A DNA stretch of 33,599 bases from Candidatus Merdivicinus intestinavium (GTDB lineage: Bacteria; Bacillota; Clostridia; Oscillospirales; Ruminococcaceae). The notes beneath the pieces are model-generated. The model was not told the origin of the DNA. It worked only from the letters and a program-made list of their open reading frames with translations, and searched no databases. The stretch covers positions 1 through 33,599 of the forward strand of contig DVFM01000041.1 in assembly GCA_018713245.1 (NCBI GenBank). The letters are read 5' to 3'. Below, one piece after another: positions 6,988 through 19,065 of this stretch. Every line of letters begins with the position of its first letter. Position 1 is the stretch's first letter. Both the position numbers and the translations under genes were made by a program.

Positions 6988-7878
6988 TCACTCGGGCGCA
7001 ATGCCCAGGTTTTTGAAAAATTCCTCCCGGTCCGCGCCGTGGGGCCGGTTGTTCCGCCGCAGGCCGTAAAGGCAGCCTTTGTCCTTTGTCAGGAAGTTGA
7101 CCCCCTGCTCGCAGGTCATGGTCAGGGAAAAGCCCAGCTCCCGGGCGGCCGCCTCGCTTTCCTCCGTGTAAAAGCCGTAGGGGTAGCAGAGGGCCCGGGG
7201 CTCCTTGCCCAGATGATCCCGGCACTTTTCCTGCATCAAAAGCAGGTCGTCCGCCAGAGCGCGGCGGTAATCCCCCTCCGATTCCCCGGGCATCCGGCGC
7301 ATCCCCTGGCGGGCGTCCAGCCCGTGCATGGAGTAGCTGTGGTTTGCGATCTCGCAAAGGCCCGAATCGGCCAGGATCCCCGCCTGGTCCCAGCTGAGGT
7401 GGGAGTAGGAAAGGGCTTTCGGCACATCGCCGGAATACAGGTCGGTATATTCCCCCACCAGCGCCGCCACCGCCTTGGCGCCGTATTTGGAAAGGAGGGG
7501 CAGCACCGTCTGCTCCATGGTTTCAAAGCCGTCGTCAAAGGTGAGCATCACCGGCTTTTCCGGCAGGGTTCCCACCCCCCGCACCGCGTCGAACACCTCC
7601 GAAGCGGTGACGGTTTCATAGCCGCAGTCCCGCAGGTAGGAAAGGTCCCCCTCCAGCTCGGAAGCGGCAATCACGTATTCCCCCAGCTCCCCCTTTTCCC
7701 CGTCCGGCAGGACGTTGTGGTACATGACAATGGGCAGCGGGGTCCCCTCCGTCCGGGCGGCCTCCTTCATGGCCGGGGCGGTTTTCCACCCGGCGAAATA
7801 CGACGCCCCGCCGCAGAGCAGGCCGATCCCCAGCACGGCGCCCAGCCACTGGAGCAGCAGCTTCTTCCTGTTTTCCAT
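6988..7878 (-). CDS. Membrane-anchored polysaccharide deacetylase (NodB/CE4 fold)
   Basis: A 296-residue protein with an N-terminal signal anchor (about 8-30, KKLLLQWLGAVLGIGLLCGG) and an extracellular NodB domain. The catalytic/metal motif TFDDGF is at 113-118, the histidine motif NHSYSMH at 179-185 (H180, H185), and CYPYGFY near 216-222. Such enzymes remove acetyl groups from peptidoglycan sugars or exopolysaccharide at the cell surface with a metal ion. The His motif has one more residue between histidines than the textbook HxxxH, a form seen in clostridial members. ATG at 7878. It sits between the dCMP deaminase gene (60 nt gap) and rsmA. The substrate is not evident; a sporulation role like that of PdaA/PdaB relatives is possible. 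Confidence 0.88.
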   Translation of the reverse strand: MENRKKLLLQWLGAVLGIGLLCGGASYFAGWKTAPAMKEAARTEGTPLPIVMYHNVLPDGEKGELGEYVIAASELEGDLSYLRDCGYETVTASEVFDAVRGVGTLPEKPVMLTFDDGFETMEQTVLPLLSKYGAKAVAALVGEYTDLYSGDVPKALSYSHLSWDQAGILADSGLCEIANHSYSMHGLDARQGMRRMPGESEGDYRRALADDLLLMQEKCRDHLGKEPRALCYPYGFYTEESEAAARELGFSLTMTCEQGVNFLTKDKGCLYGLRRNNRPHGADREEFFKNLGIAPE

Positions 7879-7938
7879 CCAATCCCCCCGCAGACTGTTT
7901 TTCTTTCCCAGTCTATGCGGCGGGGCGGCCGGGGTATG

Positions 7939-8427
7939 CTAATAGCCGAATTTCCCCTCCAGGGATTCGTCGTCCTCCACCCAGTCCTGCACCCGGATGA
8001 CCCGGTAGTCCTCCCGGGTGTCCCGGACGACCACCGTCTCGATGCCGGCGTTGATGATGAGCCGCTTGCACATGGAGCAGGAGCTGGTCCCGGCCACCAG
8101 TTCCCCGGTTTTGGCGTCCCGGCAGGCCATGTAAAGGGTTGCGCCCAGCATCTCGCTGCGGGGCGCGGCGATGATGGCGTTGGCCTCGGCGTGGACGCTG
8201 CGGCAGAGCTCATAGCGCTCCCCTCTGGGAATATGGAGCTCCTCCCGGATGCAGCGCCCCAAATCGGAGCAGTTTTTCCGCCCTCTGGGCGCGCCCACAT
8301 AGCCGGTGGACAGAATGGAGTCGTTTTTCACGATGATGGCGCCGTAATGCTTCCGCAGGCAGGTGCAGCGCTCCGAAACCGTTTCGGCAATATCCAGGTA
8401 ATAGTTGATCTTGTCCCGTCTTTCCAC
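7939..8427 (-). CDS. dCMP deaminase family protein
   Basis: A 162-residue zinc-dependent deoxycytidylate deaminase (ComEB/T4-type), which converts dCMP to dUMP for dTTP synthesis in the cytoplasm. The catalytic HAE is at residues 79-81 (SVHAEANAI) and the other zinc cysteines at C117 and C120 (SSCSMCKRLIINAG). The proline normally preceding the first Cys (PCxxC) is Ser here. Extra cysteines at 21, 23, 53, 59 and 75 fit the second zinc site of this subfamily. The GTG at 8427 is chosen because GGAGG lies 8 nt upstream; the frame is open further 5' without a ribosome site. It is the first gene of the operon that continues through the deacetylase, rsmA and the Eis-like gene. Confidence 0.92.
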   Translation of the reverse strand: MERRDKINYYLDIAETVSERCTCLRKHYGAIIVKNDSILSTGYVGAPRGRKNCSDLGRCIREELHIPRGERYELCRSVHAEANAIIAAPRSEMLGATLYMACRDAKTGELVAGTSSCSMCKRLIINAGIETVVVRDTREDYRVIRVQDWVEDDESLEGKFGY

Positions 8428-8457
8428 AGCGGACGCCTCCTTTTTTGGGATATTCCC

Positions 8458-8486
8458 ATTATACCACGCCGCGGACGGGCCTGCAA
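8458..8486 (-). promoter_or_regulatory. Promoter of the dCMP deaminase operon
   Basis: Minus strand TTGCAG (8481-8486), 17 nt, TATAAT (8458-8463), about 31 nt before the GTG start. Confidence 0.8.
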
Positions 8487-8529
8487 CAAAAACAGGAAAA
8501 ATTTCCCGGGGCAGCAAACGGCTTTTTAT

Positions 8530-8556
8530 GCGAAAACGGGACCGTTTCCGGTCCCG
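8530..8556 (-). terminator. Terminator after the DUF5714-like gene
   Basis: GGGACCG (8538-8544) and its complement (8549-8555) around a tetraloop (GAAA on the minus strand), followed by GTTTTCGCATAAAAAG. It lies 8 nt past the stop. Confidence 0.8.
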
Positions 8557-8563
8557 CCTGACG

Positions 8564-9256
8564 CTATTTTCCCCTGAAAAACGGACATCTGCCGCCGATG
8601 CACTGGCTGTTCATGCCGCTGCGGGAGCAGACGATGGGGGCAAGCTCCATCGAAACGCCCAGTTTTTCCTCCGTGAACCGGACAGCCTCCGCCACCGCCA
8701 GATAGGAATTCCGCTTGCAGCAGCGCGGCCCCCCGACCTCGCCGATGGCAGCCAGGGCGCGGGAGGTCATCTGGTTGGAAAGCCCCCATTCCTCCCGGGC
8801 CAGCGGGGTCGCATGGGTCACAATGGAAACATACATCCCCGCGCTGATCCCGGCGCCGCAGGCCCCCCAGAACCCGCACGCGCCGCCGGGAACGGACCTG
8901 CCGCGGCTGAGCATCTCCGAAAGTCCGCGGGCAAGGTCCAGCTCCCCGCCGCAGCTGCGGTACGCCGTCAGAAGCGCCGCCCCCGCCAGGACATGATGCT
9001 CCGGCCCGTGCATGTGGCAAAACGGCATGGACATCATCTTTTCCAGGATTCGGACGGGGTTTTTCTCCGTTTCCCGCAGGCACATCCCCGCAATGGCGTC
9101 CATCCCGCTCATGTGGCAGCTGCTGCACACATAATGCCCGCGGACGCACCGGGTTTTGCTGCGCTCCTTTTTGCCGCAGAGGGCGCACTCCATCCAGGCA
9201 TCCTCCGTCAGGTATTCCAGCGGCGCTTTGCAGATCAGGCATTCCTCTTTTTTCAC
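8564..9256 (-). CDS. Cys/His-rich protein, DUF5714-like
   Basis: A 230-residue soluble protein of unknown function that I match, from memory, to DUF5714. The N-terminus looks like two zinc ribbons or knuckles: CLIC (6-9), CALC (24-27), CVRGHYVCSSCH (37-48). The middle has CHMHGPEHH (80-88) and Gly/Cys-rich segments (GGACGFWGACGAGISAG, 124-140) with a CC pair at 179-180. The end holds three more cysteines (210, 219, 224). Such Cys density suggests bound zinc or an iron-sulfur cluster. The GTG start at 9256 overlaps the upstream regulator's TGA (GTGA), with GGGGAGG upstream, so the two are translationally coupled. A terminator follows. No enzymatic motif is clear to me. Confidence 0.7.
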   Translation of the reverse strand: MKKEECLICKAPLEYLTEDAWMECALCGKKERSKTRCVRGHYVCSSCHMSGMDAIAGMCLRETEKNPVRILEKMMSMPFCHMHGPEHHVLAGAALLTAYRSCGGELDLARGLSEMLSRGRSVPGGACGFWGACGAGISAGMYVSIVTHATPLAREEWGLSNQMTSRALAAIGEVGGPRCCKRNSYLAVAEAVRFTEEKLGVSMELAPIVCSRSGMNSQCIGGRCPFFRGK

Positions 9257-9813
9257 GTTTTTTCCTCCCCGAACATTCCGCTTTTTTTCCGCGACGCCAC
9301 CCAGCCCCAGAAGCACAGCGCCCCCGCGAAAAGCAGAATCCCGAAAATCCCGACCAGCGCCCCCAGGCGGTATTCCTCCACAAATCCGCGGAAGGAGTAC
9401 GTCCAGCCGCTGGTATACCGGATATTTCCGCCTTCTCGCTCCGTTATGGTGGTATAAACCTGAATCATGCTGGACAGCACCGCAATAACCAGAAATCCCA
9501 GCGCCCCGAGCCCCCCGGTGACGGAGGCGGCGATGAGCAGCCCCTTTTTCCCAGCCGGGGCAGGCGGCTGCGCCGGCGCTTCCCGGGCGGGGAGCGCGGC
9601 GGGTTCCGGGCTTTCCAGCTCGTCCTTCAGCAGGTAGTCGGCGGACACCGAAAAAATCCGGCTTAACAAAACCACCCGCCCGGCGTCGGGCAAAACCCCG
9701 TCCAGCTCCCACCGCGAAACGGCCTGGCGGGAAACCTCCAGCTTCCCCGCCAGCTCCTCCTGAGACATCCCCGCCTGACGGCGGAGCTTTTGCAGCTTTT
9801 CTCCGAATTTCAT
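9253..9813 (-). CDS. Membrane-tethered XRE-family HTH regulator
   Basis: A 186-residue protein. Residues 3-60 are a Cro/cI-type helix-turn-helix (MSQEELAGKLEVSRQAVSRWE at 16-36) of the kind common in Bacillota. A Pro/Ala linker (about 67-88) leads to two predicted membrane helices (about 91-115 and 151-172), separated by a 35-residue segment with YTSGWTYSFRGFVEEY that should face outside. DNA binding in the cytoplasm with a membrane anchor suggests signal-dependent control, possibly of its own operon. ATG at 9813 follows AAGGAGGTCTGCACA. The stop overlaps the start of the Cys-rich DUF5714-like gene. The target and signal are unknown; an inverted repeat at 9891-9909 and a GGTAG...CTACC pair (9845-9873) upstream are candidate operators. 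Confidence 0.85.
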   Translation of the reverse strand: MKFGEKLQKLRRQAGMSQEELAGKLEVSRQAVSRWELDGVLPDAGRVVLLSRIFSVSADYLLKDELESPEPAALPAREAPAQPPAPAGKKGLLIAASVTGGLGALGFLVIAVLSSMIQVYTTITEREGGNIRYTSGWTYSFRGFVEEYRLGALVGIFGILLFAGALCFWGWVASRKKSGMFGEEKT

Positions 9814-9844
9814 TGTGCAGACCTCCTTGCCTTTCTGCCTCTAT

Positions 9845-9909
9845 GGTAGCAGAAAAGCGGGTTGCATTCTACCAAACCGCCGCGGAAATTGCGCAACCGG
9901 CAGTTGCGC
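9845..9909. promoter_or_regulatory. Inverted repeats upstream of the HTH gene
   Basis: A perfect 7-bp repeat GCGCAAC (9891-9897)/GTTGCGC (9903-9909) and a looser GGTAG (9845-9849)/CTACC (9869-9873) lie in the 110-nt gap between the GNAT stop and the HTH start. They could be operators for the HTH protein, or the first a weak terminator of the sulfatase-GNAT unit. No clean promoter was found. Confidence 0.35.
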
Positions 9910-9923
9910 CCGACAGCAATCAG

Positions 9924-10457
9924 TTAATAATCGTTCGGAAACAACAGATAGTAAAACACCGCAGTCTCTCCCCGGTGGGGGGAATTGTAGTACAGCATGG
10001 TGTCAATGCCGCACAGGGAGAAGCCGCATTTCTCGTAAAGGAGCATGGCGGGGGCGTTGATGTCCTGGGTCTGGGTGAAAAGGCCCCGGGCATTCTGCTC
10101 CCGGGCCCATTCCTTCGCCCTTTGCAGCAGCATCGTGGCCACCCCCTTGCGGCGGTAGGCCGGCGCCACGTCCACCCGGTCCACAAAGGCAAAGTGGTTC
10201 CACCACATGCACAGCGTCACCTGGCCCGCCGGCTCCCCCCTGTCTTCGCACAGGAAAACCACATGCTCCATCCCATCGGAGGCAGCCTCCACGGGGTAGT
10301 GCTTCAGCCAGGGAGAGGAAACCGGCATGGGCTTCCAGCTCCACTTTCCGGCGATATAGCGCAGCTTTGCCCGTTCCGTCACCTGGAACGGCCCAAAGCA
10401 GCTTTCCCGCTCCCTTTCCCGTTCCCGGGACAGGCGGACAATTCGGAAATGCATCAT
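9924..10457 (-). CDS. GNAT family N-acetyltransferase
   Basis: A 177-residue single-domain acetyltransferase. The acetyl-CoA site is VDRVDVAPAYRRKGVATMLL (about 92-111, with RRKGVA as the loop), followed by GLFTQTQDINAPAMLLYEKCGF, the usual N...A..YEK.GF end of the fold. The overall look is that of streptothricin-acetyltransferase-like proteins (KLRYIAGKWSWKP entry segment), but the substrate cannot be told. ATG at 10457 has GGGAG six nt upstream; an adjacent in-frame ATG at 10454 is equally possible. The N-terminus carries an odd alternating Arg-Glu run (RERERERE), encoded by degenerate CGGGAA repeats. It starts 33 nt after the sulfatase stop and is probably co-transcribed with it. Confidence 0.88.
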   Translation of the reverse strand: MMHFRIVRLSRERERERESCFGPFQVTERAKLRYIAGKWSWKPMPVSSPWLKHYPVEAASDGMEHVVFLCEDRGEPAGQVTLCMWWNHFAFVDRVDVAPAYRRKGVATMLLQRAKEWAREQNARGLFTQTQDINAPAMLLYEKCGFSLCGIDTMLYYNSPHRGETAVFYYLLFPNDY

Positions 10458-10490
10458 GAGGTTCTCCCTTCCCATTTTTGGGGTATTGCG

Positions 10491-11963
10491 CTATTTTTTG
10501 ACAAAAGCCTGGCGGCCCTCGCCCTTCGCGCCCACCATATCCAGCTGGCCGACGCCGTAAACCGCCTGTTTTGTGCCGTCCTTATCCGGGTCGGTGTAGC
10601 GGTTGAACCACTCCTCCAGCTGGACCTTCATCCGGGCGATGACGGCCTGCAGCTGCGGGTCCTCCGTGCCGATGAGGTTTGTATTTTCGTCCGGGTCGGC
10701 TTTGAGGTCGTAAAACTCGTGCTCGCCGTAGGGGTAGCGGTGGATGTACTTGTATTCGGTATTCCGAATCATGCGCACAGGGCCGTATTCGTCGAACACC
10801 ACGATGGACTCCCGTCCCTCCGGAATCTTCCCTTCAAAGATTTCCTGGAAGCTGCGGCCGGGATAGCCCTCGCCCAGGGTTTCTCCCATCATGCCGGCAA
10901 TGGTGGGCATGATGTCGTAATGGCAGTAAAGGCCCTTGGCCACGCTGCCGCCCTGAATCGCCCGGGGATAGGAGATGATGAGGGGCACCTTGACGGCGGT
11001 GTCGTACATGTTCATGGGGAAAGTGCCGTTGCCCTTGCCGAAAATCCCGTGATGGCCCATGCTCATGCCGTTGTCGGCGGTGAAAATAAAAATGGTGTCC
11101 TCCCAGAGGCCGCGTTCCTTCAGGTCCCGGATGATTCTGCCGATGCCGGCGTCCATGGCGGAGACGGCGGCGTAGTAGCCCTTCAGCCACAGCTTACGCT
11201 GCTCCGGGGTATAGGAGCCGCCCCATTTGTGAGGCGGGACGTCCGGGGTTTCGGTGAAGGCGCAGTCGTCGTAGAGGTGGTAGAACTCCGCCGGATGGTG
11301 GTGTTCGTCCCAGGGCGCGTGGGGGGCGGTGTAATGGACGCTCAGGTAGAAGGGCTTGTCCTCCTCCCGGTCCTCCAGGAAGCGGAGGGCGTTTTCGGTG
11401 ATGTAGTCGGTGATATAGGTTCCCCGCAGCATGTCAAACTGCCCGTCCTTGAGCACCACGGGATAGTAGTAATTGTCGCCGCCCATGGCGATGGTTTTCC
11501 AGTAGGAAAAGCCCTTCTGAGGATGGGCCGCGTCGCCCAGGTGCCATTTGCCGGACAGGCCGCAGGTGTAGCCGTTTTCCGCCAGGATTTCGGTGTAGGC
11601 CCGGAAGCCGTCCAGGTAACGGATGGCATGGTCCCCCTCCAGCTGCTTTTTGGACCATTCGTACTCCCAGGAGGCATTGGGGTCCCGGTGCTTGGCCTGC
11701 AGCTCCGGGGAAACCTGGCTGTAGTCGATGTGCCCCTTGGAAATCCAGTCGTGGACCCCGTGCTGGGAGGGCATCTTTCCGCAGAGGACGGAAGCCCGCG
11801 CCGGGGAGCAGACCGGCGACGCGCAGAAGCAGTCCGGGAACAGCATCCCTTCCCCGGCGAGACTGTCCAGATTCGGCGTGCGGATCTCGCGGTTGCCCAC
11901 GCAGCCCATGGACCAGTAGCCCATATCGTCCGCCATAACCATCACAATATTCGGTTTTTTCAT
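10491..11963 (-). CDS. Sulfatase, Cys-type (formylglycine-dependent)
   Basis: A 490-residue sulfatase of the alkaline phosphatase superfamily that hydrolyses sulfate esters, probably on host or dietary glycans. The metal-binding ADDMG is at residues 11-15. The maturation signature C-S-P-A-R is at 52-56, with C52 to be oxidised to formylglycine, followed by GKMPSQHG. GKWHLGD and FTADNGMSMGHHG are further conserved metal/substrate blocks. Being Cys-type under anaerobic conditions, it needs an anSME radical SAM activator, which is not in the window. ATG at 11963 follows GGGAGGG; the open frame extends to 11978 without support. There is no signal peptide, so the enzyme should be cytoplasmic. It lies 89 nt downstream of gyrA without an obvious own promoter. 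Confidence 0.93.
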   Translation of the reverse strand: MKKPNIVMVMADDMGYWSMGCVGNREIRTPNLDSLAGEGMLFPDCFCASPVCSPARASVLCGKMPSQHGVHDWISKGHIDYSQVSPELQAKHRDPNASWEYEWSKKQLEGDHAIRYLDGFRAYTEILAENGYTCGLSGKWHLGDAAHPQKGFSYWKTIAMGGDNYYYPVVLKDGQFDMLRGTYITDYITENALRFLEDREEDKPFYLSVHYTAPHAPWDEHHHPAEFYHLYDDCAFTETPDVPPHKWGGSYTPEQRKLWLKGYYAAVSAMDAGIGRIIRDLKERGLWEDTIFIFTADNGMSMGHHGIFGKGNGTFPMNMYDTAVKVPLIISYPRAIQGGSVAKGLYCHYDIMPTIAGMMGETLGEGYPGRSFQEIFEGKIPEGRESIVVFDEYGPVRMIRNTEYKYIHRYPYGEHEFYDLKADPDENTNLIGTEDPQLQAVIARMKVQLEEWFNRYTDPDKDGTKQAVYGVGQLDMVGAKGEGRQAFVKK

Positions 11964-11995
11964 AAGAAGCCCTCCCATTGAAAGATTTTTTATTC

Positions 11996-12019
11996 TTGCC
12001 GGGCGAATCCGCCCGGCAA
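11996..12019. terminator. Hairpin after gyrA
   Basis: TTGCCGGGCG (11996-12005) with its complement (12010-12019) is a very stable 10-bp hairpin in the gyrA-sulfatase gap. On the minus strand it is followed by GAATAAAAAATC rather than a T-run, so it may be a weak terminator, a processing barrier, or simply reduce read-through into the sulfatase. Confidence 0.4.
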
Positions 12020-12052
12020 AACAGCGGAAAATTGTAATAATCCGGTCAAATA

Positions 12053-14659
<2,607 letters not shown>

Positions 14660-14679
14660 CGTTTTTCCTCCTTACGCGG

Positions 14680-15432
14680 TCATTCCTTTGCCTGGACAAG
14701 CTCAAACCGGGCGCCCAGCGCCTCTTTGAGCATCTCCCGCAGGGACTGCTGGTCCTCCTCCGGGATGCAGCGTTTGGGCAGGACAAAGAGCTTTTCCCGG
14801 CTGGCGACGATCAGAAACAGGTCCGAAAACTCCGCCGCCCGCACGGCGGGGCGGTCAAACCCCACCAGGTAGCGCCCGTCCTCCTGGGGAAGCAGAAGCC
14901 CGCCGGGGCAGATTTCCAGGCTGAAGCTGTCCTGGGAAAGGTCCGCCGCCTGGGCCGCGGATTTGATGTGCCGCGACGGCAGGAACCACAGAATCCAGAT
15001 GACGCCCACAGCCAGCACAATCATCAGGTAGCCCATGGTGTAGCTCGGGTCCTGGAAAATCGACTGGGCGTACAGCGCGGCGATGATGGCCAGAATCACC
15101 GTAAAAATGGTGTTTTTCCGGTACAGGGCCTTCTTCTGGAAGTACTTGAGGGCTTTGCGCACCTCGTCCCCGCGCAGGTCGTAGCGGATTTCCAGGCCGC
15201 GGACGCTGTCGTCCACCCGCCTGCCGTCCAGCCACGGCTCGGAAACATCGTACTTTTCGGCGTCCACGCCCTGGCCGGGGACAATTTTCTTTTCTTTTTC
15301 CGGTTCCGGTTCTCCGCCCTCCGCCGGCGCTTCGGCGGGGGCTTCCTGCTCCTGTTCCGGGGAGGCAGGCTCGACAGGCTTTTCCTCTTCCGGCGTCTCT
15401 TCCGGGAGGATCTTTTCATCCAATTCGCTCAT
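14680..15432 (-). CDS. YcxB-like membrane protein between gyrB and gyrA
   Basis: A 250-residue protein. Residues 1-50 are a Glu/Pro-rich acidic, probably disordered tail. At 85-107 a YDLRGDEVRKALKYFQKKALYRKN stretch leads into two membrane helices (about 108-126 and 132-151). The C-terminal cytoplasmic part (160-250) is a beta-rich domain with GGLLLPQEDGRYLVGFDRPAVRAAEFSDLFLIVASREKLFVLPKR split over its strands, matching the YcxB-like family (PH-like fold). Function unknown. ATG at 15432 follows AGGAGAG. It lies 48 nt after gyrB and 20 nt before gyrA. The placement inside the gyrase operon suggests co-expression, but no link to supercoiling is known to me. Confidence 0.75.
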   Translation of the reverse strand: MSELDEKILPEETPEEEKPVEPASPEQEQEAPAEAPAEGGEPEPEKEKKIVPGQGVDAEKYDVSEPWLDGRRVDDSVRGLEIRYDLRGDEVRKALKYFQKKALYRKNTIFTVILAIIAALYAQSIFQDPSYTMGYLMIVLAVGVIWILWFLPSRHIKSAAQAADLSQDSFSLEICPGGLLLPQEDGRYLVGFDRPAVRAAEFSDLFLIVASREKLFVLPKRCIPEEDQQSLREMLKEALGARFELVQAKE

Positions 15433-15480
15433 AAAACTCTCCTGTCCGTATAATTTCTGAATATAATACAGATTTGTGTG

Positions 15481-17707
<2,227 letters not shown>

Positions 17708-17733
17708 AAAAACCGGCCTTTCTCGGGAACATC

Positions 17734-18843
17734 CTATTCCCGCGCGATCTGTCCGCCGCGGACGGTGAAGATTCTGCCGCTCTCCATACGGAGAGTATTG
17801 GACGCATCGCAGCAGGTAATCAGCACCTGGAACCCCCGGATCTGGTTGAGGATATAGTCCTGCCGCCCCTGGTCCAGCTCGCTCATGACGTCGTCCAGCA
17901 AAATGACGGGGCTTTCCCCCGTGATGCCGCGGCAGAGGCGGGCCTCCCCCAGCTTCAGGGCGACGGCGCTGCTGCGCTGCTGCCCCCGGGAGCCGAAAGT
18001 CTTAACCGGCAGGCCGTTGATCTCCAGCGTCATGTCGTCCCGATGGACGCCTTTTGTGGTGCAGCGCATTTTCCGGTCCGTCTCCCGGCTTTCCTCCAGG
18101 GCCAGGCGGTATTCCTCAATGAGGGCGTCAGAATAGACCGCCAGCTCCTTCCCCGCCGGAAAGACGGTGGATTCATACCCCAGGGAGAAGGCCTCGGCGT
18201 AGCCGGTAAAGCCGCCGTAGATCTCCGCCGCCGCCGGCTGGAGCTTTTTGAGGTAATCGGCCCGGTAGATGGAAAGGACCGTCCCGAGCTTCGCGAGCTG
18301 CGCGTCCCAGACGTCGAAGGTGGCCGCAAACTGGCGGAAGCGCTCCGGGTCCCGCAGGATGGCGTTGCGCTGCTCCAGAACGGCCTGGTACTGGGAAAGA
18401 TACTTCGCGTAGACGGGCTTGAGCTGGGAAATGGCGGCATCCAGGAAGCGGCGGCGCTCCCCCGGGCCGTCCCGGACGATGCTCAGGCCGGTGGGGTCGA
18501 ACACCACCGCCGGGAACACGCCCCAGAGCTGCGGGCGGCGCAGCGGGACGCCGTTTAAGGTGATTTTCCTCCGTCCGGCCCCCGCGGAATAGCGGATGTT
18601 CTGGGTCCGCTCCCGGTCGCGGAAGGCGATTTCCACTCCGAACGCCTCGGCCCCGAAACGGACCATCTGGCTTTCCTGGGCGCCCCGGAAGCTCTTATTG
18701 CCGGTGCAGAGCCAGACCGCCTCCATAAGGTTGGTCTTTCCCTGGGCGTTCTCCCCCAACAGGATGTTGATCCCCTCGCAGGGGGAGAGCTCCGCCCGGA
18801 CAATGTTGCGGAAATCCCGCAGCTCCAGCGATTCGATGACCAT
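17734..18843 (-). CDS. recF: DNA replication and repair protein RecF
   Basis: A 369-residue SMC-like ABC ATPase that helps load RecA at gapped DNA through RecFOR. Walker A GENAQGKT is at residues 30-37, the ABC signature is in FGSRGQQRSSAVALKLGEA, and Walker B with the D-loop is VILLDDVMSELD. The N-terminal LELRDFRN is typical. ATG at 18843 has TAGGAGG five nt upstream, which overlaps the stop codon of yaaA, indicating coupled translation. Complete. Confidence 0.97.
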   Translation of the reverse strand: MVIESLELRDFRNIVRAELSPCEGINILLGENAQGKTNLMEAVWLCTGNKSFRGAQESQMVRFGAEAFGVEIAFRDRERTQNIRYSAGAGRRKITLNGVPLRRPQLWGVFPAVVFDPTGLSIVRDGPGERRRFLDAAISQLKPVYAKYLSQYQAVLEQRNAILRDPERFRQFAATFDVWDAQLAKLGTVLSIYRADYLKKLQPAAAEIYGGFTGYAEAFSLGYESTVFPAGKELAVYSDALIEEYRLALEESRETDRKMRCTTKGVHRDDMTLEINGLPVKTFGSRGQQRSSAVALKLGEARLCRGITGESPVILLDDVMSELDQGRQDYILNQIRGFQVLITCCDASNTLRMESGRIFTVRGGQIARE

Positions 18844-18852
18844 GCCGGCCTC

Positions 18853-19065
18853 CTAATCCACCAGCAGGCGGTAATCCTCCACCTGGACTTCGTCGCCGGG
18901 ATAGAGCTTCTTCCCCCGCTGGGTGCAGACCTCCCCGTTGAGCAGGACGAGGCCCTCCTTCACCAGCTGTTTCGCATGGCCGCCGGTTTCCGCCACGCCG
19001 CAGAATTTTAAAAACTGATCCATCCGGATAAAACCGGTTTTGATTTTGACATGCTTAGTTATCAT
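18853..19065 (-). CDS. yaaA: S4-domain RNA-binding protein YaaA
   Basis: A 70-residue protein consisting of an S4 RNA-binding fold (RMDQFLKFCGVAETGGHAKQLV, then GLVLLNGEVCTQRGKKLYPGDEV). In Bacillota this small S4 protein sits between dnaN and recF; the B. subtilis YaaA has been linked to ribosome assembly. The start ATG at 19065 lies inside the end of dnaN (11-nt overlap), so translation is probably coupled. Confidence 0.92.
   Translation of the reverse strand: MITKHVKIKTGFIRMDQFLKFCGVAETGGHAKQLVKEGLVLLNGEVCTQRGKKLYPGDEVQVEDYRLLVD

Noticed and set aside
9813-11981. 722-codon plus-strand open frame
   Set aside because: Shadow of the GNAT and sulfatase genes, whose motifs (CSPAR, acetyl-CoA loop) are on the minus strand.
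11964-12052. A sulfatase promoter (TTGACC at the gyrA end)
   Set aside because: No -10-like hexamer lies at a usable distance from it; the sulfatase may depend on read-through.
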